Shown here: positions 9,200 through 18,959 of the stretch, in pieces
Position numbering within the stretch: the stretch's first letter is position 1
Layout: every line of letters begins with the position of its first letter
Assembly: GCF_001463905.1 (NCBI RefSeq)
Contig: NZ_BBWR01000012.1
Span: forward strand, 186,001-250,000
Direction: 5' to 3'
DNA: 64,000 bases
Origin: Aureimonas frigidaquae
GTDB taxonomy: Bacteria > Pseudomonadota > Alphaproteobacteria > Rhizobiales > Rhizobiaceae
Translations under genes and position numbers: made by a program
The notes under the pieces: generated by a model
The model's input: only the letters and a program-made list of their open reading frames with translations
Databases searched by the model: none
What the model was told of the DNA's origin: nothing

Positions 9200-9290
9200 C
9201 ACGAGCGGGGGCACCGCATGCCGGCGCCCCTGCCAACCTTCAAATCCTGCCAGGCTTCAAATCCTGCCGACCTTCAATCGCGGATTGCCC

Positions 9291-9989
9291 TCAATGCGTG
9301 GCCATGGCCGGGCGGCAGTCCTGAAGACGCCGCCGCTGCCGGCCCTCGGCGTCGAAATTTTCGGCGCTGAGCCAGGTTTCGAAGGCGGAGCGCAAAGCCG
9401 GCCATTCATGATCCAGAATGGCGTACCAGGCGGTGTCGCGGTTGCGCCCCCTTACGATCATGTGCTGGCGGAACAGACCCTCGAAGCGGAAGCCCAGACG
9501 CAGCGCGGCCGCGTGGGACGGCGCATTGTCGTTGTGGCACTTCCACTCGTAGCGCCGGTAGCCGAGCGTATCGAAGACATGCTTCATCAAGAGATACTGC
9601 GCTTCGGTCGCCTCCGGCCGGCGCTGCAGCGCCGGCGAGAAGCAGATATGGCCGACTTCGATCACCCCGTTGGCCGTATCGATCCGCATCAAGGAGAGGA
9701 CGCCAAGCGGTGCGCCCGTCTCACGCGACAGGACGGTGAAAAAACAGGGATCGTCCCCGAAATAGGTGCGCTCGGCGAACGCCTCGAAGGCGGCCGCGTC
9801 GGCAAAGGGGCCGTAGGGCAGATAGGTCCAGTTCCCCTCTGCCCCCGGCGCGCTGAAGGCGGCATAGAGCGCCGGCAGATGGGCCGGCACGACGCGCTCC
9901 AGCCGCACGAGACGGCCTTCCAGCCGTGCCGCGCCAGGGTGCTGCCGCGGCGCATAGGCCGACAGGTCGTCCGGTGCGGGCGCGCTCAT
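9291..9989 (-). CDS. GNAT-family N-acetyltransferase (RimJ/RimL-like)
   Basis: A 232-residue acetyltransferase of the Acetyltransf_3 group: LVRLERVVPAHLPALYAAF at the start, LGVLSLMRIDTANGVIEVGHICFSPALQ in the core and NDNAPSHAAALRLGFRFEGLFR as the acetyl-CoA-binding end. The protein target is unknown; this subgroup includes ribosomal-protein and small-molecule acetylases. The start at 9989 lies 7 bases after the eda stop, so the two are cotranscribed. A longer version would run back into eda and is less likely. Confidence 0.8.
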   Translation of the reverse strand: MSAPAPDDLSAYAPRQHPGAARLEGRLVRLERVVPAHLPALYAAFSAPGAEGNWTYLPYGPFADAAAFEAFAERTYFGDDPCFFTVLSRETGAPLGVLSLMRIDTANGVIEVGHICFSPALQRRPEATEAQYLLMKHVFDTLGYRRYEWKCHNDNAPSHAAALRLGFRFEGLFRQHMIVRGRNRDTAWYAILDHEWPALRSAFETWLSAENFDAEGRQRRRLQDCRPAMATH

Positions 9990-9996
9990 GGCCGTG

Positions 9997-10635
9997 TCAC
10001 CCGCGCAGGGCGGCCGCTTCCGCAGCCAGGGCCGTGATGGCGGCAAAGTCGCCCGCGGCCAGCTTGTCCTTGGGCGCGACCCAGGAACCGCCGACGCAGA
10101 TCACATTGGGCAGGGCCAGGTAATCGCGGACATTGGCGGGCGACACGCCGCCCGTCGGGCAGAAGGTGATGGATTGGAAGACGGGCGCGAGCGCCTTCAG
10201 ATAGGCGATGCCGCCGAGCTGCTCGGCCGGAAAGAACTTTAAGAGCTCGTAGCCTTCCTCGATCATCGCCATGAGTTCGCTCGGCGTTGCGGCGCCGGGC
10301 AGGAGCGGCGCTTCGCCTGCGCCCGCCGCGTCCAGCACTTCCATGGTCGCACCGGGCGATACGATGAAGCGGGCTCCGGCCTCTTCGGCGGCGTCGTATT
10401 GTTCCGGGGTCAGGATGGTTCCGGCGCCGACGATCGCCTCCGGCACCTCGGCGCTGACGGCGCGGATCGCATCCAGCGCGGCCGGGGTGCGAAGGGTGAT
10501 CTCGATGGCAGGCAGGCCGCCCGCGGCCAGGGCACGCGCCAGATCGACGGCCGATGCCGCGCTTTCGACGGCCACGACGGGAATGACGGGCTGCCCGGAC
10601 AGGACGGACTTCAGTGCCTCGATTTTCTGCGACAT
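9997..10635 (-). CDS. eda: KDPG/KHG aldolase, Entner-Doudoroff pathway
   Basis: A 212-residue class I aldolase that splits 2-keto-3-deoxy-6-phosphogluconate into pyruvate and glyceraldehyde 3-phosphate in the cytoplasm. EITLRTPAALDAI carries the catalytic Glu region, FIVSPGATMEVL and LLPGAATPSE follow, and ELLKFFPAEQLGG holds the Schiff-base Lys. The C-terminal FCPTGGVSPANVRDYL binds phosphate. Two adjacent ATGs (10641 and 10635) are possible; the second is 6 bases from AAGAGG and gives the usual family length. edd and zwf are not adjacent. It is followed by the GNAT gene. Confidence 0.92.
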   Translation of the reverse strand: MSQKIEALKSVLSGQPVIPVVAVESAASAVDLARALAAGGLPAIEITLRTPAALDAIRAVSAEVPEAIVGAGTILTPEQYDAAEEAGARFIVSPGATMEVLDAAGAGEAPLLPGAATPSELMAMIEEGYELLKFFPAEQLGGIAYLKALAPVFQSITFCPTGGVSPANVRDYLALPNVICVGGSWVAPKDKLAAGDFAAITALAAEAAALRG

Positions 10636-10754
10636 GCTCATCCTCTTTCCGGCGTGCCGGTCGGCGACGCACGAATGATCGACTGCTTCCAGGGCTTTGC
10701 TTCTACATGAGGACCGGGCCGGCTGACCAGACGCTACCCGTTGCCTCGAGCACC

Positions 10755-12179
10755 TTACGGCGCGATGACGGGATCGCCTTCCGAGCTCGCACCCGGCGCC
10801 TCGTCCTCGAGCGCGTTGAGGAAGGCCGCGCACCAGTGAGCGGCCGTGTTGCCGAAGACCGTCTTGCGCAGTGCCGCGTGCCGTTCCAGCCGCTCGGCCA
10901 GCGACATGGTGAGCGCGCGCTGCATGGCGCGCGCCACATCTTCCGAGGAATAGGGATTGACGATCAGCGCCTCGGCCAGCTCCTCGCGCGCGCCGGCAAA
11001 GCGCGACAGCACGAGTACCCCGGGGTCGCGAACATCCTGTGCAGCGATATATTCCTTGGCCACGAGGTTCATGCCGTCGCGCAGCGGTGTCACCATGCAG
11101 ACCCGCGCCGCGCGGTAGATGCCGGCCAGGGCCCGCCGCGTGAAGCCCCGCGTCATGATCTGCACCGGCGTCCAGTCCAGCGTGGCGAAGCGTCCGTTGA
11201 TGTTGCCCGCCAGCTGCTCGACCTCGTTGCGCAGCTCGGCATAGGCGTCCAGCTCCGAGCGCGACAGCGGCGCCACCTGGAGGAACTGCGATGCGCCGCG
11301 GTTTTCGGGATAGTCCTCCAGAAGCTGCTCGAAGCCGCGCAGGCGCTCGATGATGCCCTTGGAATAGTCCAGCCGGTCGACGCCCACGATCTGGTGGCGG
11401 CCATGGGCGATGTCGCGCACCATATCCTCGTGTTCGACGGCCTCGGGCGTCAGGGCAAAGTCTGCAAAGCCTTCGGCATCGATGCCGATGGGGAAGGCGC
11501 TGACGCGCACCGTGCGGCCGCGCACACGAATCCGCCCGTCGCCGAAATCTTCGCCGCCCAGTTCCTGCACGCAGAAGGCCACGAAGTTGCGGCGGTCCAC
11601 CTCCGTCTGGAAGCCGATCACGTCATAGGCGAGCATGGCCCGGACGAGATCGTGGCTCGACGGCAGGGCCGTCAGGATTTCCGGCGGGCAGAAGGGAATG
11701 TGCAGGAAGAAGCCGAGGCGGCCGCCAAAGCCGCACTGCCGGAGCTCCGACCCCAGGTAGAAGAAATGGTAATCATGGACCCAGACGATATCGTTGCCAT
11801 CGATCTGCGGAGAGAGCCGGGCCGCGAAGCGCTGGTTGACGGAGCGGTAGATGCGGTCGGACTGGCGGTCGAACTGGGCAATGTCCAGGCGATAGTGTAG
11901 GAGTGGCCACAGCGATTTGTTCGCATAGCCGAAATAGAAGCCTTGCAGTTCCTCCTCGTTCAGATCGATCGTCACCATGGCGGTCGATCCGACGATCTCG
12001 GTCTTCAGCTCGCTGAAGGTTCCTTGCGTAGAGACCTCACCGCTCCAACCGAACCACAGGCCTCCGCGCCGCCGCAGCGCATCGGCCAGGCCCACGGCCA
12101 GGCCGCCGGCCTTCCCCTCGTCGCTGAGCGGGCCGACCCGATTGGAAACCACGACCAGTCGCTTTTGCCGATCCGTCAT
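10755..12179 (-). CDS. otsA: Trehalose-6-phosphate synthase
   Basis: A 474-residue GT-B glycosyltransferase of family GT20 that joins UDP-glucose and glucose 6-phosphate into trehalose 6-phosphate. It begins [11 protein letters not shown], with KAGGLAVGL forming the donor loop, [11 protein letters not shown] and [18 protein letters not shown] in the N-domain, and [10 protein letters not shown] and [13 protein letters not shown] in the C-domain. The ATG at 12179 overlaps the otsB stop by four bases (ATGA), so otsB-otsA is translationally coupled. Trehalose serves in osmotic and desiccation tolerance, which fits the choline sulfate genes nearby. Confidence 0.95.
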   Translation of the reverse strand: MTDRQKRLVVVSNRVGPLSDEGKAGGLAVGLADALRRRGGLWFGWSGEVSTQGTFSELKTEIVGSTAMVTIDLNEEELQGFYFGYANKSLWPLLHYRLDIAQFDRQSDRIYRSVNQRFAARLSPQIDGNDIVWVHDYHFFYLGSELRQCGFGGRLGFFLHIPFCPPEILTALPSSHDLVRAMLAYDVIGFQTEVDRRNFVAFCVQELGGEDFGDGRIRVRGRTVRVSAFPIGIDAEGFADFALTPEAVEHEDMVRDIAHGRHQIVGVDRLDYSKGIIERLRGFEQLLEDYPENRGASQFLQVAPLSRSELDAYAELRNEVEQLAGNINGRFATLDWTPVQIMTRGFTRRALAGIYRAARVCMVTPLRDGMNLVAKEYIAAQDVRDPGVLVLSRFAGAREELAEALIVNPYSSEDVARAMQRALTMSLAERLERHAALRKTVFGNTAAHWCAAFLNALEDEAPGASSEGDPVIAP

Positions 12180-12913
12180 GCCTGCCTTGCGGCCTCCTCG
12201 TTCAACCAACGCTCGACTGCCGCGACATCTCGAAGGCGGCGCGTGGCGGCCGTCTGTCCCTCGCCCACCTTGATGCCGATGCCGTTCCAGCGCGCCAGCG
12301 CACGGAATGCGAATTCGTCCGTCGTATCGTCGCCGGCATAGATGGGAACACGGCCGGCAAAGGGGGCCGATGCCATGAGGGCCGCCAGCGCCTCCCCCTT
12401 GTCCATCCCCGCGGGGTGCACTTCCACGATATTGTTGCCGGCCATGACCTTCAGCCCGTCGAGGCCCGCCACGGCGTCCTCCATCAGCCGGCTGGCAGAG
12501 CCGGCCAGCTCCGGCGCACCGCGATAGTGAAGGACGAGCGCTGTACCCTTGTCTTCCAGGCGAAGGCGCCCTTCCGTGGCAACGCCTGCGGCCAGCGCGA
12601 TGCGCACCGGCTCCAGGTCCTCAGGCCGCGCCACGCGCCGGACCTGTGATCCCGGCGCCTGCCGCAGCTCGAGCCCATGCACGCCTGCGGCGCTGAAGGT
12701 CCAGGGCGCCAGGAAATGGTCCAGATCGGCGATGCGCCGGCCGCTGACGATGGCCAGCGCGCCGTCCAGCCTGTCCTGCAGGATGCGCAGGCTGGCGAAG
12801 GTGGCCGGCCGGATGGCGACGGCCATCGGGTCGTCGGCAAAATCGACGAGCGTTCCGTCGAAATCGAGGAACAGCGCCTGTTTGCGAAAATCTATGGTGT
12901 CATGAGCCTGCAT
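12176..12913 (-). CDS. otsB: Trehalose-6-phosphate phosphatase
   Basis: A 245-residue HAD-superfamily phosphatase that removes phosphate from trehalose 6-phosphate. FLDFDGTLVDFADDP (about 16-30) carries the nucleophilic Asp, IVSGRRIADLDHFL is motif II, and IYAGDDTTDEFAFRAL holds the acidic Mg-binding motif IV. It is the first gene of an otsB-otsA operon and overlaps otsA by four bases. The gap to the upstream dadA-like gene is only about 60 bases, so read-through from there is possible. Confidence 0.93.
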   Translation of the reverse strand: MQAHDTIDFRKQALFLDFDGTLVDFADDPMAVAIRPATFASLRILQDRLDGALAIVSGRRIADLDHFLAPWTFSAAGVHGLELRQAPGSQVRRVARPEDLEPVRIALAAGVATEGRLRLEDKGTALVLHYRGAPELAGSASRLMEDAVAGLDGLKVMAGNNIVEVHPAGMDKGEALAALMASAPFAGRVPIYAGDDTTDEFAFRALARWNGIGIKVGEGQTAATRRLRDVAAVERWLNEEAARQA

Positions 12914-12976
12914 GTCGCAGACAAGATAGAGGGGGATGACGCCACCGCCACCCCCTTCCCGTTGGATAAGCGTGCC

Positions 12977-14272
12977 TCAGGCGGCCTTGCGCTCGGCTTC
13001 GGCCCGGATGGCATCGACAGAAGGCAGCGCGCCGGACACGGCCTTCGCGCGGTAATCTCCCGCCACCTCGGCGGCGATCGTATCGGCGGTGATGGCGCTC
13101 AGCGTCCAGCCAAGATGGCCGTGGCCGGTATTGTAATAAACGCCCTTCGCCTTGCCCCGACCGACGCGGGGCAGCATGTCCGGCATCATCGGGCGCAGGC
13201 CCGCCCAAGGCACGGAAGCGGCCGTGGACACGCCCGGAAAGCGCATGCGGCACCAATCCACCAGGGGACGGATCCGATCCATTCGGATATCGCGGTTGTA
13301 GCCCGCGAACTCGGCGGTCCCGGCAATGCGCAGGCGGTCCTCGCCGAGCCGGCTGGTCACGATCTTGGCCTTGTCGTCGAGCAGGCTGACCCAGGGCGCG
13401 CCCTGGCGGCTCGCCGCGTCGTGAAGCTGGACGGTGATGGAATAGCCCTTGACCGGATAGATGTTCAGCCGGTCGCCCAGCATGGCGGCGAAGCGCCGGC
13501 TTTCGACACCGGCGCAGATGACGACGGCGTCGAAGCGCGCCGCCTGCGCGGCCAGGCCGTCAGCGCCTCCGAAGGCGACGGTCACGCCGTCGGCCCCGCG
13601 TGACAGGCCGGTAATGGCGGTGTCGTAGCGGAAGGTGACGCCCTGCCGCGCGCAGGCTTCGGCCAGGCCCCGCGTGTAGCGGTGAATATCGCCGGTAAAA
13701 TCGCTTTCCGTGAAGAAGCCGCCGTAGAAATCACCCGCCAGGGCCGGCTCAATGGCGTGAATTTCCGCATTGGTCAGCGAACGGCGTTCCAGGCCACCCT
13801 TGCGATAGAGGGCGCTGACACGCTCCGCATGCTCGAACTCCGCCTTGGATTCATAGACATGCAGGATGCCGCGCTTTTCCAGGTCGAAGTCGAATCCTTC
13901 GGCCTCGGCCATGTCGATGAGGTGCTGGCGCGCCGCGATGGCCAGCTTGACGGTGGCGATCGTGTTGGCTTCGTAATTGCGGGCGGCCAGGACGAATTCG
14001 GCCATCCAGGAAAGTTTGTGCCAGGTCGGCGCCGGATGGACGAGCAGCGGCGCATCCTTGCGCAGCATCCATTTGAGGCCCTTGATGAAGGTGGCCGGCG
14101 AGTTCCAGACCTCCGCATTGGACGCGGACAGCTGCCCGCCATTGGCGAAGGAGGTTTCCATCGCGGCATAGCCGTTGCGGTCGAAGACCGTCACGTCCAG
14201 GCCCTGTTTCATCAGCTTGTAGGCTGTGGTGATGCCGGTGATCCCGGCTCCGATAACTGCTATCGAGGTCAT
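12977..14272 (-). CDS. dadA: D-amino acid dehydrogenase / FAD-dependent amino-acid oxidoreductase, under glycine riboswitch
   Basis: A 431-residue DAO-family flavoprotein. The N-terminal dinucleotide-binding motif is AVIGAGITGITTAYKLMKQG; ETSFANGGQLSASNAEVW is the DadA flavin segment, followed by YPVKGYSITVQL and the C-terminal YNTGHGHLGWTLS. DadA oxidises D-amino acids (mainly D-Ala) to keto acid and ammonia, feeding the respiratory chain at the inner membrane. The start at 14272 follows GGAC by 5 bases. The tandem glycine riboswitch just upstream indicates that the physiological substrate or inducer is glycine or a related amino acid. A glycine-oxidase-like activity is therefore possible. 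No alr or dadX racemase gene is adjacent. Confidence 0.85.
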   Translation of the reverse strand: MTSIAVIGAGITGITTAYKLMKQGLDVTVFDRNGYAAMETSFANGGQLSASNAEVWNSPATFIKGLKWMLRKDAPLLVHPAPTWHKLSWMAEFVLAARNYEANTIATVKLAIAARQHLIDMAEAEGFDFDLEKRGILHVYESKAEFEHAERVSALYRKGGLERRSLTNAEIHAIEPALAGDFYGGFFTESDFTGDIHRYTRGLAEACARQGVTFRYDTAITGLSRGADGVTVAFGGADGLAAQAARFDAVVICAGVESRRFAAMLGDRLNIYPVKGYSITVQLHDAASRQGAPWVSLLDDKAKIVTSRLGEDRLRIAGTAEFAGYNRDIRMDRIRPLVDWCRMRFPGVSTAASVPWAGLRPMMPDMLPRVGRGKAKGVYYNTGHGHLGWTLSAITADTIAAEVAGDYRAKAVSGALPSVDAIRAEAERKAA

Positions 14273-14324
14273 GACACGTCCTTTCGACCGCACCTGAAGC
14301 GCGGTGTCCTGCGTGCCCCATCCG

Positions 14325-14500
14325 TCATTGGCCTGAGAGCTTCACGTCAGCCGGGAGATCCCGGCAGCGCTTTCTCCTTCGGCGGGTGGGCTGGTTGCCA
14401 CCACTCTCCGGATGTTGACCTGCCGCGCGGTCCTTTTGCCTGAGAGATTCCGGGGCGGTTGCTCCTTCGGCGCCGGCCTTTGAAGGCCAGTCTCTCCCGC
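14325..14500 (-). promoter_or_regulatory. Tandem glycine riboswitch (two aptamers) upstream of dadA
   Basis: On the minus strand two copies of the glycine aptamer follow each other. Aptamer 1 (about 14500-14431) runs from GGGAGAG through CCGAAGGAGCAA to CTCTCAGGCAAAAGGAC. Aptamer 2 (about 14410-14325) runs from CCGGAGAGTGG through CCGAAGGAGAAAG to CTCTCAGGCCAATGACGG. The short linker between them is typical of cooperative glycine switches. Known role: glycine binding turns on downstream expression, usually gcvTHP. Here the next gene is the DadA-type dehydrogenase, about 50 bases on. That gap contains the ribosome site and no clear T-run terminator, so translational control is more likely. Recognised from conserved sequence, not from folding. 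Confidence 0.9.
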
Positions 14501-14596
14501 AAGCGGCATATGCGTTGCTTCTACACTTTGCCGCACCGCGCAGCAAGGTTATTATTTCATCACCTTTCCAACGCCGGCCGGAAGACAAGGGTTCCG

Positions 14597-15643
14597 TCAG
14601 TCGCGCCGGACCCCGTCCGTGCCGAAGATATGGAGTCGATCGACCGGGGCGCTGACGCCGAAGCGCTCGCCGATCTCGTGCCGCTGATAGCCCGGCATGC
14701 GGATGGCGACCGGCGCGGCAAGCCCGTCCCGCGTGCCATAGACATAGGTTTCGGCACCCACCATCTCGACGGCGGCGATGGTGAGGTCGAGCCCGATCTC
14801 GCCTTCGTTTCGCGGGGCACCCATGCGCATATCCTCGGGGCGGATGCCAAGCGTTCCGCCTGTACCGACAAGCGCTCCGGGCAGACCGGACGCGATGGCC
14901 TGGCCGTCCAGCGGCACGAGGTTCATGGCAGGCGAGCCGATGAAACCGGCCACGAAGAGGGTGCGGGGGCGCTTATACACGTCCAGCGGCGTGCCCACCT
15001 GCTCCACGGCACCGCCATTCATGACGACGAGGCGGTCGGCCAGGGTCATGGCCTCGAGCTGATCGTGGGTCACGTACAGGCTCGTGGTGCGCAGGCGATG
15101 TTGAAGCGAGCGGATCTCCGCGCGCATCTGGACGCGCAGCTTGGCATCGAGGTTGGACAGGGGCTCGTCGAACAGGAAGGCGGCCGGCTCGCGCACGATG
15201 GCCCGTCCCATGGCCACGCGCTGGCGCTGCCCGCCCGAAAGCTGGCGCGGCTTGCGATCGAGGAAGGGCTCGATCTCCAGCACTTTCGCGGTTTGCGCAA
15301 TACGCCGGGCGATCTCGTCCTTGTGCGTGCCCCGGTTGCGCAAGCCATAGGCCAGGTTCTGCCGCACGCTCATATGCGGGTAGAGCGCATAGTTCTGGAA
15401 CACCATGGCGATATCCCGCTCGGCCGGCTCGACCGTGTTGACCACCCTGTCGCCGATCCGGCATTCGCCTTCGGTGATGGTTTCCAGCCCGGCCACCATG
15501 CGCAGGAGGGTGGACTTGCCGCAGCCGGACGGCCCCACCAGCACCACGAACTCCCCATCCGCAATGTCGAGTGAAATGCCTTTCACGGCCTCCTGTCCGC
15601 CGGGATAGACCTTGCGGACATTGCTCAAGACGATGGACGCCAT
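14597..15643 (-). CDS. ugpC: ABC transporter ATP-binding protein, UgpC/MalK type
   Basis: A 348-residue ATPase of the CUT1 sugar/glycerol-3-phosphate class. Walker A is [11 protein letters not shown], the signature [15 protein letters not shown], and Walker [15 protein letters not shown], followed by the H-loop and a C-terminal TOBE-type regulatory domain ([11 protein letters not shown]). It powers the UgpA-UgpE channel at the inner face of the membrane. The start at 15643 is 4 bases after the ugpE stop. An upstream in-frame extension lies inside ugpE and is rejected. It is the last gene of the four-gene ugpBAEC-like operon. Confidence 0.9.
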   Translation of the reverse strand: MASIVLSNVRKVYPGGQEAVKGISLDIADGEFVVLVGPSGCGKSTLLRMVAGLETITEGECRIGDRVVNTVEPAERDIAMVFQNYALYPHMSVRQNLAYGLRNRGTHKDEIARRIAQTAKVLEIEPFLDRKPRQLSGGQRQRVAMGRAIVREPAAFLFDEPLSNLDAKLRVQMRAEIRSLQHRLRTTSLYVTHDQLEAMTLADRLVVMNGGAVEQVGTPLDVYKRPRTLFVAGFIGSPAMNLVPLDGQAIASGLPGALVGTGGTLGIRPEDMRMGAPRNEGEIGLDLTIAAVEMVGAETYVYGTRDGLAAPVAIRMPGYQRHEIGERFGVSAPVDRLHIFGTDGVRRD

Positions 15644-15647
15644 GTCC

Positions 15648-16496
15648 TCACTTCTCCGTTTCGGTAAGGCCGCGCACGAACAGCTTCTGCATGGCGACGA
15701 CGACGATGACCGGCGGCAGCATGGCCAGCACGGCGACGGCCATGACGATGTTCCAGACGGGCTCTGAATCGACCGCCCGCGCGATGCGCTGGATGCCCAT
15801 GACGACGGTGTAGTGATCGGGCTGGGTGGTGACGAGCAGCGGCCAGAGATACTGGTTCCAGCCATAGACGAACAGGATCACGAAGAGCGCGGCGGTGGAG
15901 GTCCGGGTCAGCGGGATGAGGATGTCCCACAGGAACTTCAGCGGCCCCGCCCCGTCGATCCGCGCCGCTTCCAGCATTTCGTCGGGGACGGACAGGAACA
16001 CCTGCCGGTACAGGAAGGTGGCCGTGGCGCTGGCGATCAGGGGGATGATCAGCCCGCCATAGGAGTTGAGCATGCCGAGCCCCGCGACCACTTGGAACGT
16101 GGGCACGATGCGCACCTCCACCGGCAGCATCAGCGTCATGAAGATCAGCCAGAAGGCGATCATGCGGAAGCGGAACCGGAAATAGACGATCGCAAAGGCC
16201 GACAGGATGCAGATGACGATCTTGCCGAGCGCGATGCCAAGCGCCATGACGAGCGAGTTCAGCATCATGGGAAGGACCGGCGGCAGGCCGTTGCTGCTCG
16301 CCCCGTCCGACAGGACGGCGGCGTAATTGGCCCACAGCGCATCGCCCGGCCACAGCGGCGCAAGGCCGCTGTTCAGGCGAAAACTCGTATGGGTGGAGGC
16401 GACGAAGGCGACCCATACGGGAAACAGCACCAGCGCCACGCCCAGGATCAGGACGAGATGCGTCAGGAACGTATAGAGCGGGCGGTTTTCAACCAT
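15648..16496 (-). CDS. ugpE: ABC transporter permease, UgpE type
   Basis: A 282-residue inner-membrane permease with about six transmembrane helices and the EAA loop [19 protein letters not shown] that contacts the ATPase. It pairs with the UgpA-type permease encoded just upstream to import sn-glycerol 3-phosphate or glycerophosphodiesters. Gene order (B-A-E-C) and sequence match Ugp systems, though a related sugar substrate cannot be excluded from sequence alone. Confidence 0.88.
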   Translation of the reverse strand: MVENRPLYTFLTHLVLILGVALVLFPVWVAFVASTHTSFRLNSGLAPLWPGDALWANYAAVLSDGASSNGLPPVLPMMLNSLVMALGIALGKIVICILSAFAIVYFRFRFRMIAFWLIFMTLMLPVEVRIVPTFQVVAGLGMLNSYGGLIIPLIASATATFLYRQVFLSVPDEMLEAARIDGAGPLKFLWDILIPLTRTSTAALFVILFVYGWNQYLWPLLVTTQPDHYTVVMGIQRIARAVDSEPVWNIVMAVAVLAMLPPVIVVVAMQKLFVRGLTETEK

Positions 16497-16521
16497 GGAC
16501 CCTTCTCCCCCCTTAGCCTTC

Positions 16522-17406
16522 TCAGTAGTGGACGCGCCGCTCGACGAAGCGGAACTGGATGACGGTCAGAAGGATGACGACCATGGTCAGGATGACCGAT
16601 TGCGCGGCGGAAGACCCGAAGTTCTGCCCCAGGAAGCCGTCCGTATAGGCCTGGTAGACGAGCGTCGTCGTCTGCCGGCCGGGGCCACCCTCGGTCGTGG
16701 TGTCGATGATGCCGAACGTGTCGAAGAAGGCGTAGACCATGTTGACCACAGACAGGAAGAAGATGGTCGGCGACAGGAGCGGCAGGGTGATGGTGAAGAA
16801 GCGCTTGGCCGGCGAGGCGCCGTCGATGGCCGCCGCCTCGATGAGCGAGCGCGGGATGGACTGAAGTCCCGCCAGGAAGAAGATGAAATTGTAGGAAACC
16901 TGCGCCCAGCTTGCCGCCACGATGGTCAGGAGCAGCGCCTGCCCGCCATCGGTGAAATGGTTCCAGTTCACGCCAAGGCCCCGCAGTCCATAGGCCAGGA
17001 TGCCGATCGACGGGTTGAACAGGAACCACCAGAGAATGCCGGCCACTGCGGGCGCCACGGCGTAGGGCCAGATCAGGAGTGTCGAGTAGGTCGTGCGGGA
17101 GCGGATCAGCCGATCCACGGCGGCGGCGAAGGCCAGCGCCACGCACAGGGTGATGGCGCAGACCGCCGCGGCGAAGAGGAAGGTGACCTGGACCGACTCC
17201 CAGTACCGGCTGGACGCGAAGAGCTGGCTGAAATTGGCGCCCCCCACGAAGCGTTCGCCGAAGCCGAAGGCGTCGGAACGGTACAGCGATTGCCGGACCG
17301 CCTGGATCGCCGGCCAGAAGAAGAAGATGGCCGTGATCGCGAGCTGCGGGGCCAGAAGAAGGATCGGCAGAGCCGTCCCGCCGAAGGTGACGCGCTTCTC
17401 AGCCAT
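16522..17406 (-). CDS. ugpA: ABC transporter permease, UgpA type
   Basis: A 294-residue inner-membrane permease. The first helix is around [20 protein letters not shown], then come the periplasmic [20 protein letters not shown] segment typical of UgpA/MalF and the coupling EAA loop [20 protein letters not shown]. It forms the channel with the UgpE-type subunit encoded 25 bases downstream. It is separated from the binding-protein gene by a 14-bp hairpin, so its expression is probably lower. Confidence 0.88.
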   Translation of the reverse strand: MAEKRVTFGGTALPILLLAPQLAITAIFFFWPAIQAVRQSLYRSDAFGFGERFVGGANFSQLFASSRYWESVQVTFLFAAAVCAITLCVALAFAAAVDRLIRSRTTYSTLLIWPYAVAPAVAGILWWFLFNPSIGILAYGLRGLGVNWNHFTDGGQALLLTIVAASWAQVSYNFIFFLAGLQSIPRSLIEAAAIDGASPAKRFFTITLPLLSPTIFFLSVVNMVYAFFDTFGIIDTTTEGGPGRQTTTLVYQAYTDGFLGQNFGSSAAQSVILTMVVILLTVIQFRFVERRVHY

Positions 17407-17446
17407 GGGCCGTCGAGCTCCCGGTCAGGTCGTGGAAAGGCGATGG

Positions 17447-17479
17447 ACGCACGGGTGCGGACGGGCCGCACCCGTGCGT
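17447..17479 (-). terminator. Intercistronic hairpin after ugpB
   Basis: A perfect 14-bp stem: ACGCACGGGTGCGG (17447-17460) pairs with CCGCACCCGTGCGT (17466-17479) around a 5-base loop. On the minus strand it lies between the ugpB stop and the ugpA start and is not followed by T residues. It is therefore likelier to stabilise the ugpB part of the transcript, or end part of transcription, than to act as a full terminator. In the plus direction it is followed by TTTTT and could end antisense transcription. Confidence 0.75.
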
Positions 17480-17495
17480 TTTTAGGCGGTCGGGG

Positions 17496-18815
17496 CTATT
17501 GCTGCTGCGCCTCGAACTCACGCAGCATTTCGTTGCCGCGCCGCTGGGCATCGGCAACGGCGGCTTCCGGCGTCTTCTGTCCGCCGAGCGCCGCCTCCAG
17601 CTCTTCCTCGAACATGGTGCGGATCTGCACGTAGTTGCCGAACCGCAGGCCCCGGGAGTTCTCCGTCGGCGGGTTCAGGTTGATCTCGCGGATCGCGGTG
17701 TCGGCGCCCGGGTTCTTTTCGTAGAAGCCGGAAGCCTCCGTCGCCTCGAAGGCGGCTTTGGTGATCGGCAGGTAGCCGGTCGTCTGGTGCCACTGGCTCT
17801 GAATGTCGGGCTGCGACAGATAGGCCAGGAAGTCGGCGACCCCATTGTAGCTCGCCTCGTCCTTGCCGCGCAGGACCCAGAGCGAGGCGCCGCCGATGAT
17901 CGAATTCTGCGGCGCGCCCTCGACATCGTCGTAATAGGGCATCATCGCATAGCCGACATCGAAATCGGCATTGGCGGTGATGGAGGCGCGGCCGGCCGAG
18001 GATTCGAGCAGCATCGCGCATTCGCCCGAATTGAAGGACGGTCCGGCCGTGTTGGTGCGTCCGCGATACTGGTAGAGCCCGTCCTTCTGCCATTCGGCAA
18101 GGTTGGCCCAGTGTCGGGCGACCAGCCCGGCATCGTCAAAGACGAACTCGGCATCGAGGCCCGCCATGCCGTTCTGCTGCGTGGCGATCGGCTTGTTGTG
18201 CCAGGCGGACAGGTTTTCCAGGTTCACCCAGGCCGGCCAGGTGGTCGTGAGGCCGCAGGCCTTGGTCCCGGACTGGGTGATCTTGCGGGCGGCATCGGCC
18301 AGCGCGTCCCAGGTCTTGGGCGGGTTGTCCGCATCGAGCCCGGCCGCCTCGAAGGCATCCTTGTTGTAATAGAGGATGACGCTCGACGAGTTGAAGGGGA
18401 AGGACAGGAGCGTGCCCTCGCCCGTCTGGTAGTAGCCGGTCACGGCAGGAAGGTAGCTTTCGGGATCGAAGGTCTTGCCCGTATCGCCCATCAGTTCCTG
18501 GACGGGGTAGATCGCCTCGCCAGCGGCCATGAAGGTGCCGGTGCCGACTTCGAACACCTGCAGGAGGTGCGGCTGCTCATTGGCGCGGAAGGCTGCGATG
18601 GCCGCCGTCATGGATTCGGGATAGGTGCCGCGATAGAGCGGGACGACGCGGTAGTCCGATTGCGTTTCGTTGAAGCCGGTGGCCAGCGCTTCCAGTTTCT
18701 GGCCGAGTTCGCCGGCCATGGAATGCCACCACTGGATTTCCGTCTGTGCGCTGGCGGCAGTGCCGCTGATGAAAAGCGCGACGAGTGCGGTCGCGGACAA
18801 GCCGAGTGTTCTCAT
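17496..18815 (-). CDS. ugpB: Glycerol-3-phosphate/sugar ABC transporter substrate-binding protein, UgpB type
   Basis: A 439-residue periplasmic binding protein. The signal peptide is MRTLGLSATALVALFISGT with cleavage near ASA-Q. The mature protein opens EIQWWHSMAGELGQKLEALA, a UgpB hallmark, and has YRGTYPESMTAAIAAFRA, FPFNSSSVILYYNKDAF and SIIGGASLWVL. It captures sn-glycerol 3-phosphate or glycerophosphodiesters, helping phosphate or carbon scavenging. The start at 18815 has GGGAGAGAG upstream. It is the first gene of the operon, with its promoter in the gap of about 145 bases to betC. No clear Pho box was recognised. Confidence 0.9.
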   Translation of the reverse strand: MRTLGLSATALVALFISGTAASAQTEIQWWHSMAGELGQKLEALATGFNETQSDYRVVPLYRGTYPESMTAAIAAFRANEQPHLLQVFEVGTGTFMAAGEAIYPVQELMGDTGKTFDPESYLPAVTGYYQTGEGTLLSFPFNSSSVILYYNKDAFEAAGLDADNPPKTWDALADAARKITQSGTKACGLTTTWPAWVNLENLSAWHNKPIATQQNGMAGLDAEFVFDDAGLVARHWANLAEWQKDGLYQYRGRTNTAGPSFNSGECAMLLESSAGRASITANADFDVGYAMMPYYDDVEGAPQNSIIGGASLWVLRGKDEASYNGVADFLAYLSQPDIQSQWHQTTGYLPITKAAFEATEASGFYEKNPGADTAIREINLNPPTENSRGLRFGNYVQIRTMFEEELEAALGGQKTPEAAVADAQRRGNEMLREFEAQQQ

Positions 18816-18959
18816 GCGATCTCTCTCCCTTTGCAGAGCTGTCATAGCCATGCCGGTAGGCCCCTCCTAGCCATCCCGCCCGACAGGTCCGCGACAAACC
18901 CGTGATAGTTTGCTTACACGATAATTGCCCCTAAAAGTTTTAGCCAGTTGGCGATCTCG

